From contig NC_052354.1 in assembly GCF_009727055.1 (NCBI RefSeq), positions 43,579,701 to 43,643,700 on the forward strand: DNA of 64,000 nucleotides, read 5' to 3'. This stretch comes from Benincasa hispida (Eukaryota; Streptophyta; Magnoliopsida; Cucurbitales; Cucurbitaceae). Below are positions 23,768 through 36,171 of the stretch, piece after piece. The first letter of the stretch is position 1. Every line of letters starts with the position of its first letter. Below the pieces are notes generated by a model that was not told the origin of the DNA, searched no databases, and saw only the letters and a program-made list of their open reading frames with translations. The position numbers and the translations under genes are program-made.

Positions 23768-25674
23768 ATAATTTAAGCGCTTAACTATTGTTAATTTGAG
23801 TTTGGTGGGTGTTCTTCATGAACTGTATGAAAATAGTGTACTAGTATGGTTTTTCAGTGTTTTGGCATTTGAATCCTTTCGATTTTGTTGTTTCTCTTGT
23901 AATTGGCTCTTTTTTTATGGGCCTTAATGTGTGTTTAAGAGTTTGTAATTCATATGAAGTCATTAGAAGTTGAAATTAGGGTGTAATTGAAGAAAGAAGT
24001 GAAGAAGGCTGAGCTGCAGATTTCCAGTTCATCAACTTTTGTTTAAATTTTAAGCGAGATTGGACTAAGTTCGAGCGAGATTTCGAGTTCAAGCGAGATT
24101 TTAAATCAAGTTTGAGCGAGATTTCTAGTTTGAACGAGATTCTGATGGAATTTCGAGCGAGATTTTGAATCAAGCGGGAGCGAGATTTCTAGTTCGAGCA
24201 AGATTCTAATAGAATTTCGAGCGATATTTTGAGTTTAAGCGATATTTTGAACCGAGTTTAAGCGAGATTCTGATGGAATTTTGAGTGAGATTTCAAGTTC
24301 GAGCAAGATTTTGAATCAAGTTCGAGTGAGATTTCAAGCGAGAAGCAAGATTCTGATGGATTGAGCAAGATTTCAACGAGCCAACGAGAGATCGAGTTTG
24401 AGCAAGATTTCAATGAGCAGCAAGAGATCGAGTTTGAGTGAGATTTCAACATGGAGCGAGATTTTGTTCAAACCGAGCGAGATCTTGGTCCAGTAGCGAG
24501 GTCCGGTTTATCCAAGCGAGATTCTTGAATCGGTTTGTCGAGGATTGATCGGTTTGACCGGTTTTCTTCAAACTTGACCCGATTCACTTTCAAAAGTGTT
24601 TTGATTGGTCCGATTCAGGTGGTTCACATCCGGTTCAAGCCATTTGGGTCCAATTTGGAGCTGTTCGAGCATCCCGGAAGCAGTTTTGAGCTATTTCTTG
24701 CTATTTTTGTAATACTTAGGCTTTTGTTTGCTTAAAAATGCCACAACTAAAATCATATCAGTATGTGTTTAATTATTTATGCATGTGATGTATGTTATAA
24801 TTAAATAAATCTTATATGTGCATTCAGTATGCCATGTAGATTTAAAATCCCACCGTAGGAAGTATGTTACATGCATTAAAAGTATGTTATAAATTGTTAT
24901 AATACATAGTATGTATGTTTAGGGTTTATTTTATTTAATATAAATGTTATATTAAATATTAAATGTCTTGATGTATATTGTGGATGTTTAGCATGTCTAA
25001 AATTTTTTATAAGTTGTTATAAAATGAAATTAGACTTTAAAATCCATAACAAAGATACACAACATGCTCATTTAAAATCCATTCGGAAAGTGTTTGCATG
25101 GGTCAATAATAAGGTGAATGGGAGAAGTAGTTCATAGTAAGTGAGTGAAAGAAATGTGTCAACATTATCCTACGGTCTCCTCCATTAGTTTGAATTGTGA
25201 GATTTCTATGTTGCGCCTATTGTCATTTTTAGGTGGCACTAGCTAGTCGTTAACCACAACGATCCCCATGGAGGGTTGTAACATGGGATTCGGAACAACC
25301 CAGGCTCCAGTAATGAATAGGGTCTTATAGTTCCATCTTAGATATTGTCTTCCATCTCGGGGGCATATTCATACCATTCTATAAAATTTGAAAATGGCGA
25401 GTTATACTTACAAGAATTACTAATCGTTAGTAAAGATCTTGATTGAAAATGATAACCAAAAGAACTATCGGGATAAAGAGTTATTCTGATATAATATTTG
25501 GTCAAGAATTGTCTTGCTTTAGTGAAGGAATTGTTGATTTCCCTATGGTAGCAACTTTTCTAAATCACTAAAGTACCATTGCAAATAAATAAAGATTTTT
25601 GGGTACCTTATTATTTTTGCTAAAATTGGATTTAGATGCATAAGTTTAATAGAATTTATTTAAACTTTTCAGCA
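23768..25674 (+). other. Untranslated leader of Copia-A
   Basis: About 1.9 kb without a credible frame between the primer-binding site and the gag ATG. It holds the 'gagcgagattt' repeat tract (24040-24500) and, from 24740 to about 25050, the block shared in inverted orientation with the Copia-C leader. Confidence 0.7.
24040..24500 (+). repeat. 'gagcgagattt' short-repeat tract in the Copia-A leader
   Basis: The phrases 'gagcgagatttc', 'gagcaagatttt' and 'gattctgatggaattt' recur roughly every 15-35 bp over about 460 bp with many substitutions. The tract is purine-rich on the plus strand and has no function that I can infer. Confidence 0.8.
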
Positions 25675-28660
25675 ATGTCGAATTCAATTATACAACTGCT
25701 TGCTTCCGATAAGTTTAACGGAGAAGGATATTCAAACTGGAAATCCAACAATATAATATTAGTTGTGGATGATTTGAGGTTTGTGTTGATGGAGGAATGT
25801 CCTCCGATTCCCAGTATAACAGTGAACCGAAATGTTCGGGACATCTATAATTGATGGGTTAGGGCTAACGAAAAAGCCTGGGCTTATATCTTAGTAAGTA
25901 TATCCTGTTGGGGATGATGCCCTAAACTCTCGTTGGGTCTTGTAGTTTGTAAACACAGTTTTGTACAAATGCTTATGATGTATAATATGTGATATTTTCT
26001 TCACTTTTGTCTATGGAACATTGGATGTTTTATTTGCTTTACCACAAACCAATAAACTAAGTTCCCTGGTTGTCGTTGGTAACTTAAGCATGTATGTGGA
26101 GACATACAGGTGGATCATGTCTTAAGTGATAATTAACATGGTCTATAGTATATGGATATAGGAGGGAAACCTTATCCTGGTAACGCTACGGATGCGGCTC
26201 GCTTTGTAGAATAGTTACAAGTGTTGTGACTTGCTACAGATGATTTGATCCTGATCCTTCATATGGAGACATGTGAGTGGGGGCGTCCTATACAAAGGAG
26301 TTTGTATAAGACCGGGCCACGAAGTGTTATAGTCTCGTTATATAACGTCGTTCATGACAGAGACTTCACTTCACTAGAATGACCATAGGTAACATGACCT
26401 CAATCTTAAGTGAGTTGAGAACTCCTTTAAGGGCAGTCCTTTGATTTACACGGGTGCGAGTGGCCAGATCGCCGACTCAAACCTACCACTTTGGGGATTC
26501 GTCTAATTTGGAAGCTGGGAACTCAACTACACAAGATAGAATTCACTCCTTCCCCCAAGTAGGGGTAAGTAGATAGACTGCTCCCTTAAAGGCTAATTCT
26601 GGGGCTTGAACGATGTGGCACCATACACCTTCTCATGGCTCGAGAGGTGTCCACACATAGTACGACTATGTTGTATTGTTCATTAGAGGGATCAGTGGTA
26701 CTTAAGGAGTTAGATTTAACTATAGGAGCAAAATGGTAAATTGGCCCAACTGTACTTACGAGCATATGTGAAGAGTTATCGTACTGTTGATTGGTTATAT
26801 CCGATGGACACAGAAATATATCAATGGTGAGAAGAGTTCAGCTGTCAGTCTTTATGGAATGCTTAACAATTAACGGATGGTAGATATCGTGGCTAAAGAG
26901 TTTAGTCAACTATTCACGTACCGAGCCATAGGTCCACAAGGTCCCCTTGGTAGCTCAATGGATTCAAGTTGAGAATCCGTTTTTGGGTCAGTTTGAAATG
27001 TTCAAATTGACAAAAGGGAGTTTGATTATATATGATATGATTGAACTGGTCAATTATATATGATATAGTTGACATAATGTATGAGATACATTAATTGGAG
27101 GAAAATGATATAAATATGATTTATATCTAGTGGAGGAGAAAAATACTATGGTTCATATATTGCATATGATGTAATATTAAACCATAAGTTATAAATATAA
27201 TAAGATTATATTTATTTTTTCAATTTAACAATTATGGGATAATTGTGGCGGCTTTTTCTCTGTAACCGTATGAGTTAGTGGGAGGTTGCATTCAGTTTTC
27301 GTAACTAAAGGATAAAATGAAAATTGTTTTCATTTTGCAAAGGATCGAACATTCCTCACCGAATTGTGTATACTGCCTATCGCATAGCAAACTGAGAGCA
27401 TACATGATAGCTCAGAGTTTCTAAACGATCGTATACACGCACGCGGTTTACTAAATGATCGCATAGGTTTTACTAAACAATCGTCTAGCTTTTTCTTATG
27501 CGATAGTATGCCCGAGCGTTTATTAAACAATCGTCTATACGATCTCGCCCCTTTTACTACACGATCGTCTACCTTTACCTAAACAATCAAGCATCTTCTA
27601 TACGATAGACACTCGATATCTCCCACTTGCTTGGTCATGGTAAATAATCGTCTCTTCCTTCTTTCTTCTACCAAATCCAACAGAGCCTATAACTTCTGGA
27701 TTCTCACTCCGAGAATACTAAGGATTTCGAGTGGTAGTGCCTTCTTTGCTATCGAGTTCGTGAGGAGTTCGTTTGTGGGCAGACAAAACGATTTGGTGAA
27801 CGATAGCTTGGATAATCTCAGCGAGAGCGAGAAGTGTAGTCCGTTTGATGAGAGCGAGATTTCAGTGAAGAAGGGTTCTTCAACTGGTATGTATCTTGTT
27901 CTCTTTGTTATTTAAAGTTCAAAGCATGTTTGTAATTTGTTGATAATGCATAACTAGTATGTTTGATTGTGAATGCGGTAATTCTGTCACAATGAGTTTG
28001 GAACGATCTTGCTTCCGCTCAGAGGTGCTTTTTTATAAGAGTTCCTTTATATCCAATGTACTTAATAAGAAACATGAGGTAGTACCCATCACCCGTGAGA
28101 TAATGGCGTCGCTCCAGGAGATGTTTGGGCAACCGTCATCCTCTGTTCGACATGAAGCCATTAGGTATATTTACAGTACTCGCATGAAAGATGGTACCAA
28201 TGTTAGAGAACATGTTCTCAATATGATGATCCATTTTAATATTGCTGAGGCTCATGGGACGATGATAGATGAAATAAGTCAAGTGAGTATGATAATGGAA
28301 TCTCTCTCGGAGAGTTATCTACCTTTCAGAACCAATGCTGTTATGAACAAAATTACTTATAATTTGACTACGCTGTTGAACGAACAATAGACATATCAGT
28401 CTATGATGAAACTTGAAGAAAGTGAAGTAAACGTTATTTCATGATCTAAAAAGTTTGTAAAGGGGTCGACGTCTGGAACAAAACCCGCTGGTAAAAAGAA
28501 GTTTGTTCCATCTTCTTCAAAAGACAAGTTTGTACAAATGAAGAAGAAGAGTAAAGGGAATAAGAAAACCACGACTAAGAAAAACAAAAACAAGACTTCC
28601 AAAGGAAAGTGTTTCCATTGTGGAGAAGATGGGCATTAGAAGCGTAACTGCCCAAAGTAT
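25675..28660 (+). pseudogene. gag: Copia-A gag remnant, split by a solo LTR
   Basis: Nucleocapsid/capsid protein of a Copia element. The ATG at 25675 opens a typical Copia gag N-terminus ('LLASDKFNGEGYSNW', 'VVDDLRFVLMEECPP'). The frame has a stop at 25852-25854, then a 2144-bp LTR-B inserted after 25905; the capsid resumes at 28055 ('EIMASLQEMFGQPSSSVRHE', 'YLPFRTNAVMNK') up to a stop at 28388-28390. A CCHC zinc knuckle (28610-28651) has its cysteines and histidine but an in-frame TAG at 28637-28639. Non-functional. Confidence 0.88.
25906..28049 (+). mobile_element. Solo LTR-B copy 2 inside Copia-A gag, TSD TATCC
   Basis: A 2144-bp LTR beginning TGTTGGGGATGATGCCC and ending GAGTTCCTTTA, flanked by a perfect TATCC duplication at 25901-25905 and 28050-28054. 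Removing it and one TATCC leaves the gag frame continuous across the site, which confirms the boundaries. It has no internal region. Near 27380-27615 it carries the complementary form of the ATCGNNTAG word cluster. Confidence 0.93.
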
Positions 28661-31600
28661 TTGGCAGAAAAGAAAGCGGAAAAGGTGAAACAAGGTAAAT
28701 CAGATTTACTAATCGTTGAAACATGTCTAATGGAGAATACTTACCTAACCTGGATATTAGATTTAGCTGTCGCTAATCATGTTTGCACTTTTCTACAAGA
28801 AACTAGTTCTTGGAGACAACTTTCTGAACAAGAAATGACTTTCAAAGTGGGAACGGGTGAAGTCATTTTGGCTATGCAGTGGAAGATGTCAAACTATTTT
28901 TTTTTGGAGAATCTTTCATCTTACTTAGAAATGTATATTATGTACCTAAGATGAAAAGAAACTTAATCTCCATTTCCTATCTGCTAGAAAATATGTACAT
29001 AATATTTTGTTGAATCTAATGAAGTGTTTGTTTTTTCAAGAGGTGTTCATATTTGTTCTACAAGACTCGAAAATAACTTGTACATATTAAAACCAACTGA
29101 AACAAAGACCATTCTAAATATAGAGATGTTTAAAACGGCTGAGACTCAAAATAAAAGACGAAAAATTTCTCCTAACGTCTATCTTTGGCATCTTAGACTT
29201 GGCCACATTAATCCCAACAGGGTTGAGAGATTTGTCGAAACAATCATCTAAGTCAGTTAGAAGATAGTTATTTACCTCCATGTGAATCATGTCTTGAGGA
29301 AAAAATAACAAAAACATCTTTTTCTGAAAATGGTCTTCGTGCCAAATAGCCTCTCAAACTTATACATTCAGACCTATGTGGTCCAATGAGTGTAAAAGCA
29401 CGAGGAGGCTATCGGTATTTTGTCAGTTTTGTTGATGATTACTCGAGATATGGATAGATTTACTTAATAAGTCACAAGTCTGAAACTCTTGAAAAGTTCA
29501 AAGAATTTAAGACCGAGACAGAAAATTCATTAAGTAAAAGAATTAAAACACTTCGATCTGATCGAGGGGTGAGTATATGGATTTACAATTCCAGAACTAT
29601 CTAGCAGATCATGGAATTCAATCTCAATTCACAGCACCTGGAACGCCACAACAAAAAGGTGGTGCAGAAAGGAGAAATCGAACCTTGTTAGACATGGTCC
29701 GATCAATGATGAGTTATGGTTAGTTACCTCAATCCTTTTGGGGGTATGTAGTGCAGACTGCAGTATATATTATAAACATTGTTCCTTCAAAAAGTGTTTC
29801 AGAAACACTGTATGAATTATGGAAAGGACGCAAGATTAGTTTACGTCATTTCTGTATCTAGGGTTGTCCAACACATGTGTTGGTACAAAATCCTAAGAAA
29901 CTAGAAACACATTCGAAGTTATGCCTCTTTGTAGGTTACCCTAAAGAAATAAAAAGAGGACTATTTTATGATCCCCAAGAAGACAAAGTGTTTGTATCGA
30001 TAAATGCTACATTCTTGGAAGAATATCATGTTAAAAATCATCTACCTCCCAGTAAACTAATATTACAAGAAATGACCAAAGATACTACAGAAAAATCAAC
30101 AAGGGTTATTGACCAAGTTGGTCCATCAACAATTGTTGTTGTCCCGTCACGTCCTTCTTAAGAGTTGAGTATGCCTCGACGTAGTGGGAGGGTTATTCAG
30201 CAACCTGAATGCTATATGGGTTTAACTGAAACTCAAAACATCATACATGATGATGGATTAGAGAACCATTGACCTTTAAAAAGACAATGGAAGATGTTGA
30301 TAGGGAACAGCGGATAAAAACCATGGACGTTGAAATGGAGTCTATGTACTTCAACTCTATTTGGGAACTTGTAGATCAAGTACATGGGTTAAATGTATAG
30401 GTTGCAAATGGATCTACAAAAGAAAACGAGACCAAACTGGCAAGGTGCAAACCTACAAAGCTAGACTCGTGGCAAAAGGTTTTACCTAAAGAGAAGGGGT
30501 TGATTATGAAGAAACTTTTTCTCCTGTTGCTATGATAAAGTCTATAAGAATACTTCTATCCATTTCCACATATTATGACTATGAAATATGAAAAATGGAA
30601 GTCAAGACAGCTTTTCTGAACGACCATCTTGATGAAAGTATTTTTTATGTCTTAACCAGAAGGGTTCATTGAACAAGGACAGGAATAGAAAGTCTGTAAG
30701 CTTAAACGATCCATGTATGGGTTAAAGCAAGCTTCAAGATCCAGGAATATAAGATTTGATACTGCAATCAAATCTTATGGTTTTGAACAGAATGTTGATG
30801 AACCTTGTGTATACAAGAAAATAATCAATAAGATTGTAGCATTCTTAGTACTTTATGTTGATGATATCTTGCTCAATGGGAATGAGGCAAGCTTCCTTGC
30901 TGACGTAAAGAGATGGTTAGCAACACAACTCCAAATGAAATATTTGGGTGATGCTCAATACGTTCTAGGGATACAGATTTTTCGAAATTGAAAGAATAGA
31001 ACTTTAGCTCTATCTCAAGCATTTTATATCGACAAGATGTTGTCAAGATATAATATACAAAATTCTAAAAAATGTATGTTACCTTTTAGACATGAAATTT
31101 ATTTGTCAAAGGAACAGTGTCCTAAGACACCTTAAGATGTCGAGAAAATGACAAGAATCCCATATGCATCTGCAGTTGGGAGTTTAATGTACGCAATGTT
31201 ATATACCCATCCTGACATATGCTTTGTAGTTGGAATCGTTAGTAGGTTCCAATCCAATCCAGGACACAACCATTGGACTGCTGTCAAAAACATCCTCAAG
31301 TATCTAAGGAGAAGGAGGGACTATATACTTATGTATGAACCTAAGGATTTGATCCTTACTGGATACATTGTTTCTGTTTTCTAGACTGAAGTAGATTCAA
31401 GGAAATCTACTTCAGGATCAGTTTTCACTCTCAATAGAGGAGCTATAGTTTGGAGAAGCATTAAGCAAAGTTGTATCGCAAACTCCACGATGGAAGCAGA
31501 ATACGTAGCCACATGTGAAGCCACTAAAGAAGCAGTATGGCTACACAAATTCTTGGCTGACTTAGAAGTACTTCCAGTTATAAACCTACCCATCACACTG

Positions 31601-31810
31601 TATTGTGATAATAGTGGTGTTGTTGCCAACTCAAAAGAACCAAGGAGTCACAAATATGGAAAACATATTGAGAGAAAGTACCATCTCATCAGAGAGCTAG
31701 TACACCGAGGAGACGTGATCGTTACGAAGATAGCCTCTGAAGACAACCTTGCTGATCATTTACGAAGGCCCTCCCGGCTAAAGTATTCGAGGGCCATCTG
31801 GTTGGACTAG
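28661..31810 (+). pseudogene. pol: Copia-A pol remnant: protease, integrase, RT, RNase H
   Basis: Order protease-integrase-RT-RNase H, diagnostic of Copia. The protease (28661-28954) has its catalytic Asp-Ser-Gly region changed to D-L-A. The GAG-pre-integrase segment (29024-29251) has 'LWHLRLGHINPNRV'. Integrase core remnants lie at about 29350-29740 ('HSDLCGPMSVKARGGYRYF', 'TAPGTPQQKGGAERRNR'). RT runs about 30413-31000 with the YVDD catalytic box at 30854-30865. RNase H is at 31148-31810 with '[20 protein letters not shown]'. Multiple stops and frameshifts separate these blocks, so no polyprotein can be made. Confidence 0.88.
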
Positions 31811-31936
31811 GACTCCAGGCAATGTAATCCAGGGCAAGTGGGAGAATACCTATGGTATTGGAGATGCCCTAGTTTATTGTATTTTCCCTCTATATTTCTC
31901 AACATTGTATTATATATATTTATTCTCACTGGAATT

Positions 31937-31954
31937 TTAGTCCAAGTGGGAGAT
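31937..31954 (+). other. Polypurine tract of Copia-A
   Basis: 'AGTCCAAGTGGGAGAT' immediately before the TGTTGGGAA start of the 3' LTR. The purine run AAGTGGGAGA is the expected plus-strand DNA primer site. Confidence 0.75.
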
Positions 31955-33014
31955 TGTTGGGAATAGAACTCGCAGTTCATAAATTGTGTGTTAAACATTC
32001 TATTTATCAATAAAATATTATTGAGTATTTTATTCAATAAAGTTGTTGATTTTGCATTCTATTATGAAAATCCAATAAACATATCCATGGCTATAGTATG
32101 AATACTTTAACTTTATCTTTATTTGGTGACATAAACAGGATAAAGTTAATAGTATATAGCCTAAATAGTCTATAAGTATATGGATGAAATTGGGTATCTC
32201 ATCCTGATAAGACTATTGGATATGGCCCATTTTGTATAGGTAATACAAATGTGTGATCCATAAATCATTCATGTAGAGACATGTGAGTGGAGGCATCCTA
32301 TGCAATGAGTTTGCATATAGATTGGACCACAAAATACTCACTTTCTTTATAACAACCGTTTACTGTTAAAATTGACTATTTCATACTAAAGTAACCTACG
32401 ATAACTCGATCTTAATCTGAGCTCGCTATGAACTCTTGTTTTTTCGGGATTATCATTTGATCTGCATCGGTGAGAGTAGTCCAACAACACTGCTCAATAA
32501 GCCTTCCATTTTGGGGGTAAGACCTGACAGATAGCTGGGGTCATAGCCCTGCAAGATGGAATTCACTCCTACCCATTTTAGGGTTAGTAGATAGGTTGTT
32601 CTCTTAAGTGCTGATTCCAGGTTTTGAACAATCGGGACCCTGCCTTCTCATAATAGAGAGGGACATGATTTATAAATAGTACTATGAATCAATTATTCAT
32701 TAGAGGGTCATTGAGAACTTAAGGAACAAGATGTATTTACAGGGGTAAAACGGTAATTTTGACCCAGCTGTAATTACGAACGACCTGTGAAGGATCGACT
32801 TATTGATTATGGTTTATATGGACAGAAATATATCTACAGTGAGAATAGTGCAACTATAGAGCTATAGTGGTGTGTCTTAATAGTTAACGAATAGTAATTA
32901 ATTCGATTAAAGAGTTTAACGAATTAATTAAAAATCGTTGGAGCTCATGATCTGTAGGTCCATTAGGTCTCTCTACTAGCTCTTAAATTGGAATAATAAA
33001 TTGAGTATTGGTGT

Positions 33015-34884
33015 TGAAGGAACTATCAAACAATAGTATCCATGAGCGCATTCAGATCTTTCCTATTTCATTGTGATCGAATTACCACACGCACATTCTA
33101 ACATACAGGTACGGATTTTAACACTAATTATAGGCATGCTTTAACAAGTAAAATACAATAGATTGAGTAAACGTACTAGTTGAAGACTGTATTCACACAA
33201 ACTCAATCAAGCAAAAGCTACTCATCTACGGTCAAATCGCCCAGCAATCAGACGACTATCAGCAACACGATCATCTACATGAACGGTAGCACACGAACAA
33301 GCAGCAACCGGGGACGAAACCACCACTTGAAGCCCTTGGTATTCTCGGAGTGAGAATCCAAATAGTGGACTTTGATGGAATTGGTAAAGGAAGGAGGAAA
33401 GGGACGATCGTGTAGAATGACAAGAAAGTGGGAGAGAGCTATCATATAGCGGGTGCTTGTCACTGAGAGAAAGGTACACGATCGTGTAGGTTTTACTAAC
33501 CGATCGTCTAGTATTTAGTAAAATATCGTTTAGAAAACTCGACGCGCTAAGCGATCGTTTATAGAAACTGAGCGATCATTTAGAAAATGCGTGTGATCGT
33601 TTAGTACGCTGGTGTGCGATCGTTTAGGCGATAAGGTGCTATTGTATAGGCTCTCAACTAAGGAATCGTGATGTTTTCACACCTTGAGCGTTTTTTTGAA
33701 CTCTTTGCAAAATGAAACCAATTTTCATTTTATTCTTTAGTTACAATAACTAAAATTAATTTTCCCACTAATGCACGATTTAGGAGAAATTTCCGGTCAA
33801 TTATCACATAACCAACCAATTAATTAATAAATGAATATAATCATATTATATTCTTAACCTATAGTTTGATATCATATATCTACTATAGTAATTTCTCCTC
33901 TACTTGATATAAAACATATTTATATCTAATTTCCTCCAAAATAATGTATCTCGGGTCAATTTACCGTTTTGCCCCTGTAGTTACATCTCACTCCTTAAGT
34001 ACCACTAATTCTTCTAAGGAACAATACAACATAATCCAACTATGTGTGAACACCTCTCGGGCCAAGAGAAGGTGTGTGGTGCCACATTGTTCAAGCCTTG
34101 AAATCAGCTCTTAAGGGAGCTATTTATCTACTAGCCCCTGCTTCGAGGAAGAAGTGAATTCCATCTTGTGTAGCTGAGTTCCCAGCTCCTAAATTAGACG
34201 AATCCCCCAAAATGGTAGGTTTGAGTCGGCGACTTGNAGGAAGAAGTGAATTCCATCTTGTGTAGCTGAGTTCCCAGCTCCTAAATTAGACGAATCCCCC
34301 AAAATGGTAGGTTTGAGTCGGCGACTTGGCCATCGCACCCATCCAAATCAAAGAACCGCCCTCAATGGCAAGAGTTCCCAACTCACTCAGGATTGGGGTC
34401 ATGTTACCTATAGTCATCTTAGTGAAGTGAAGTCTCTGGTATGAACGGTGTTATATAACGAGACATTAACACTTCGTGGTTAGGTCTTATACAAACTCTT
34501 TGTATAGGACGCCCCAGCTTGCATGTCCCCTACACGAATGATCAGGATCAGACCATCTGTAACAAGTCACAACACGTGACCATTCCACAAGGTAGGCCAC
34601 ATCTATAGTGTTACCAGGATAAGGTATCCCTCCTATATCCATATACTACAGACCATTTTGTTTATCACTTAAGACACAATCCACTTTTATGTCACCATAT
34701 ACATGCTTAAGTTACATACAGATAACCAAGAATTTTAGATTTATTGGTTTGTGGTAAAGCAAATAAAACAAACAACTGAGCAAAATCAAGAAGTGAAGTA
34801 AAATATCATATATTATACATCACAAGCGTTCGTACAAACTATTTATAAACTACAGGACAAGACTTTAGAGCATCAACCCCAATA
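33015..34884 (-). mobile_element. Solo LTR-B copy 3 inside the Copia-A 3' LTR, TSD GATGT
   Basis: On the plus strand begins TGAAGGAACTATC and ends CAACCCCAATA. The right flank GATGT (34885-34889) equals the uninterrupted 5' LTR sequence; the left flank is GGTGT (33010-33014), one change. About 1.87 kb, shorter than the roughly 2.1-kb copies, partly through an internal deletion near 33955 and despite an assembly duplication at 34146-34328. Inserted after Copia-A. Confidence 0.9.
34146..34328. other. Assembly artefact: 91-bp duplication around a single N
   Basis: The 91 bases 34146-34236 are repeated exactly at 34238-34328 with one N at 34237. An exact duplicate on both sides of a lone N is typical of two overlapping contig ends joined by a minimal gap, not of a biological repeat. 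Confidence 0.93.
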
Positions 34885-36029
34885 GATGTATGAAATTAAG
34901 GTTATGAATTTGAAATGTTCAAATTCAATTTTAGGGTTTTCAATTGATTGTATATGATACAATTAAAAACGTTTAATTTAATTGAAATTAAACGAAATTA
35001 GAAAATCAATTAATATTTAAATTATGATTTAAATATGAAAGTTATTTATATTGGTGAAATTGGTGTTTTATTAATTTAATATTGGGATATTAAATTAATT
35101 TTCTTTTAATTAATAAATTAAAAATTAAAAATAGTTTTATTTAATTAATTATTTTTGAATTAATTATATAAAACTAATTTTAAAATAAAATGAAATGATT
35201 TATTTGAAATCATGTTAGTGGATTTTTTTCAAATTTTGGGAAAAATCCACTAACTTCATTTTAATGGATATTCACCAAAATCCAATTGAATTATGTAATA
35301 ATCACCAAGTAGGTGGTGTCATCCATGCAACCCTATTGGTTTGCATGATTTCTATCTATATATAGAAGCTCCATGCAGAAAGATTATTGATTCATCTGAG
35401 TTTACTTGCTGAAGTGAAAAATCTGAAAACCCTACTCAACCCTCACTAGTTCATCCTCAATTCAGCTTGATTTAAGTGTTTCCACCACACATTCCTTCTT
35501 GAGCATAGTGGAGGAGATCTTGGTGGTAGTCATCTTGAAGATTCAAGCTCAATCTTGGTGAAATTCTGCTGAATTTGTGGAAAAAATCTTCAAAGGTAAT
35601 ATGTGTTTCAAACCCTCTTATGAATGTTATATGAATAACATGTTTATTACTCAAATTAAATGTAGTTTAAGTGCTTATTGATTATGAAGTCTTCTGTTGC
35701 ATGTTATATTACTCCTCATTAGGATCACTTCGTCTGTAGCACTTTACAACTCCTGTAACAACTACAGAGGGTCGCATCTGATAGTGTTACCAAAATAAGG
35801 CACCCAACCTTATTCATATACTATAGACCATTTTGACTATTTACTCGAACTTGATCCACTTTTATATTTCCACATAAAGTCAAGTACTCATGTAATAGTC
35901 ATGGATCTTTTAGTTTATTGGATTTATTTCTAAAACGAAATAAGCAATTCATATATTCAACAACTTTACTGAATTTCAGAATAAATTTATCGTTTACAAT
36001 CCACGAGTTTTATGACATAAAACCTAACA

Positions 36030-36171
36030 ATTGAAGTTTGATTCAACAAAGTAGTATTAAACATACGAATGAGTCATTTTTTTAAAAAATAAATCCAATC
36101 AACAAGATCCATGGCTATTACATGAGTACTTGAACTTTATGTGGAGACATAAGAGTTTATCAGGTTCGAGT
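36030..36171 (+). mobile_element. Plus-strand Copia LTR fragment abutting Copia-C head to head
   Basis: The text 'ccatggctattacatgagta' and 'ctttatgtggagacata' match, in the opposite orientation, the sequence near 35830-35910 inside the Copia-C LTR. A plus-strand fragment of the same LTR family therefore lies directly against the minus-strand LTR end at 36029, and is cut on the right by the LTR-B starting at 36172. Confidence 0.7.

Larger units (their letters stand above)
21887..35718 (+). mobile_element. Copia-A: full-length, decayed Ty1/copia element with nested insertions
   Basis: Two LTRs (21887-23753; 31955-35718, interrupted), a Copia primer-binding site, gag, protease, integrase, RT and RNase H in the Copia order, and a purine tract before the 3' LTR. 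Flanks are TTAAA at 21882-21886 and TTAGG at 35719-35723; the first fits TTAGG with two G-to-A changes. Without the two nested solo LTRs it would be about 9.8 kb. Many in-frame stops and frameshifts show it is defective. It sits in the Copia-C LTR. Confidence 0.92.
31955..35718 (+). repeat. 3' LTR of Copia-A, interrupted
   Basis: Begins TGTTGGGAATAG and ends ACTCCTCA; the two LTR parts are 31955-33014 and 34885-35718. It is collinear with the 5' LTR apart from a nested solo LTR-B. Direct comparison with the 5' LTR would give an insertion age; the differences are scattered and look low. Confidence 0.9.
15744..36029 (-). mobile_element. 5' LTR of minus-strand Copia-C, split by three insertions
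   Basis: Plus-strand termini are TGTTGGGTTAAG at 15744 and AACCTAACA at 36029, so on the minus strand the LTR begins TGTTAGG and ends CCAACA. Its pieces are 15744-16562, 18709-19030, 21456-21886 and 35719-36029, about 1.88 kb together, close to the 1867-bp LTR of Copia-A to which it is related. The interruptions are a solo LTR-B, an unrelated solo LTR and the whole of Copia-A, each with 5-bp target duplications. The LTR is older than all three inserts. Confidence 0.85.

Noticed and set aside
24040..24500. Repetitive protein genes on the minus strand
   Set aside because: The frames follow the purine-rich leader repeats of Copia-A and change with each indel; no start or homology supports coding.
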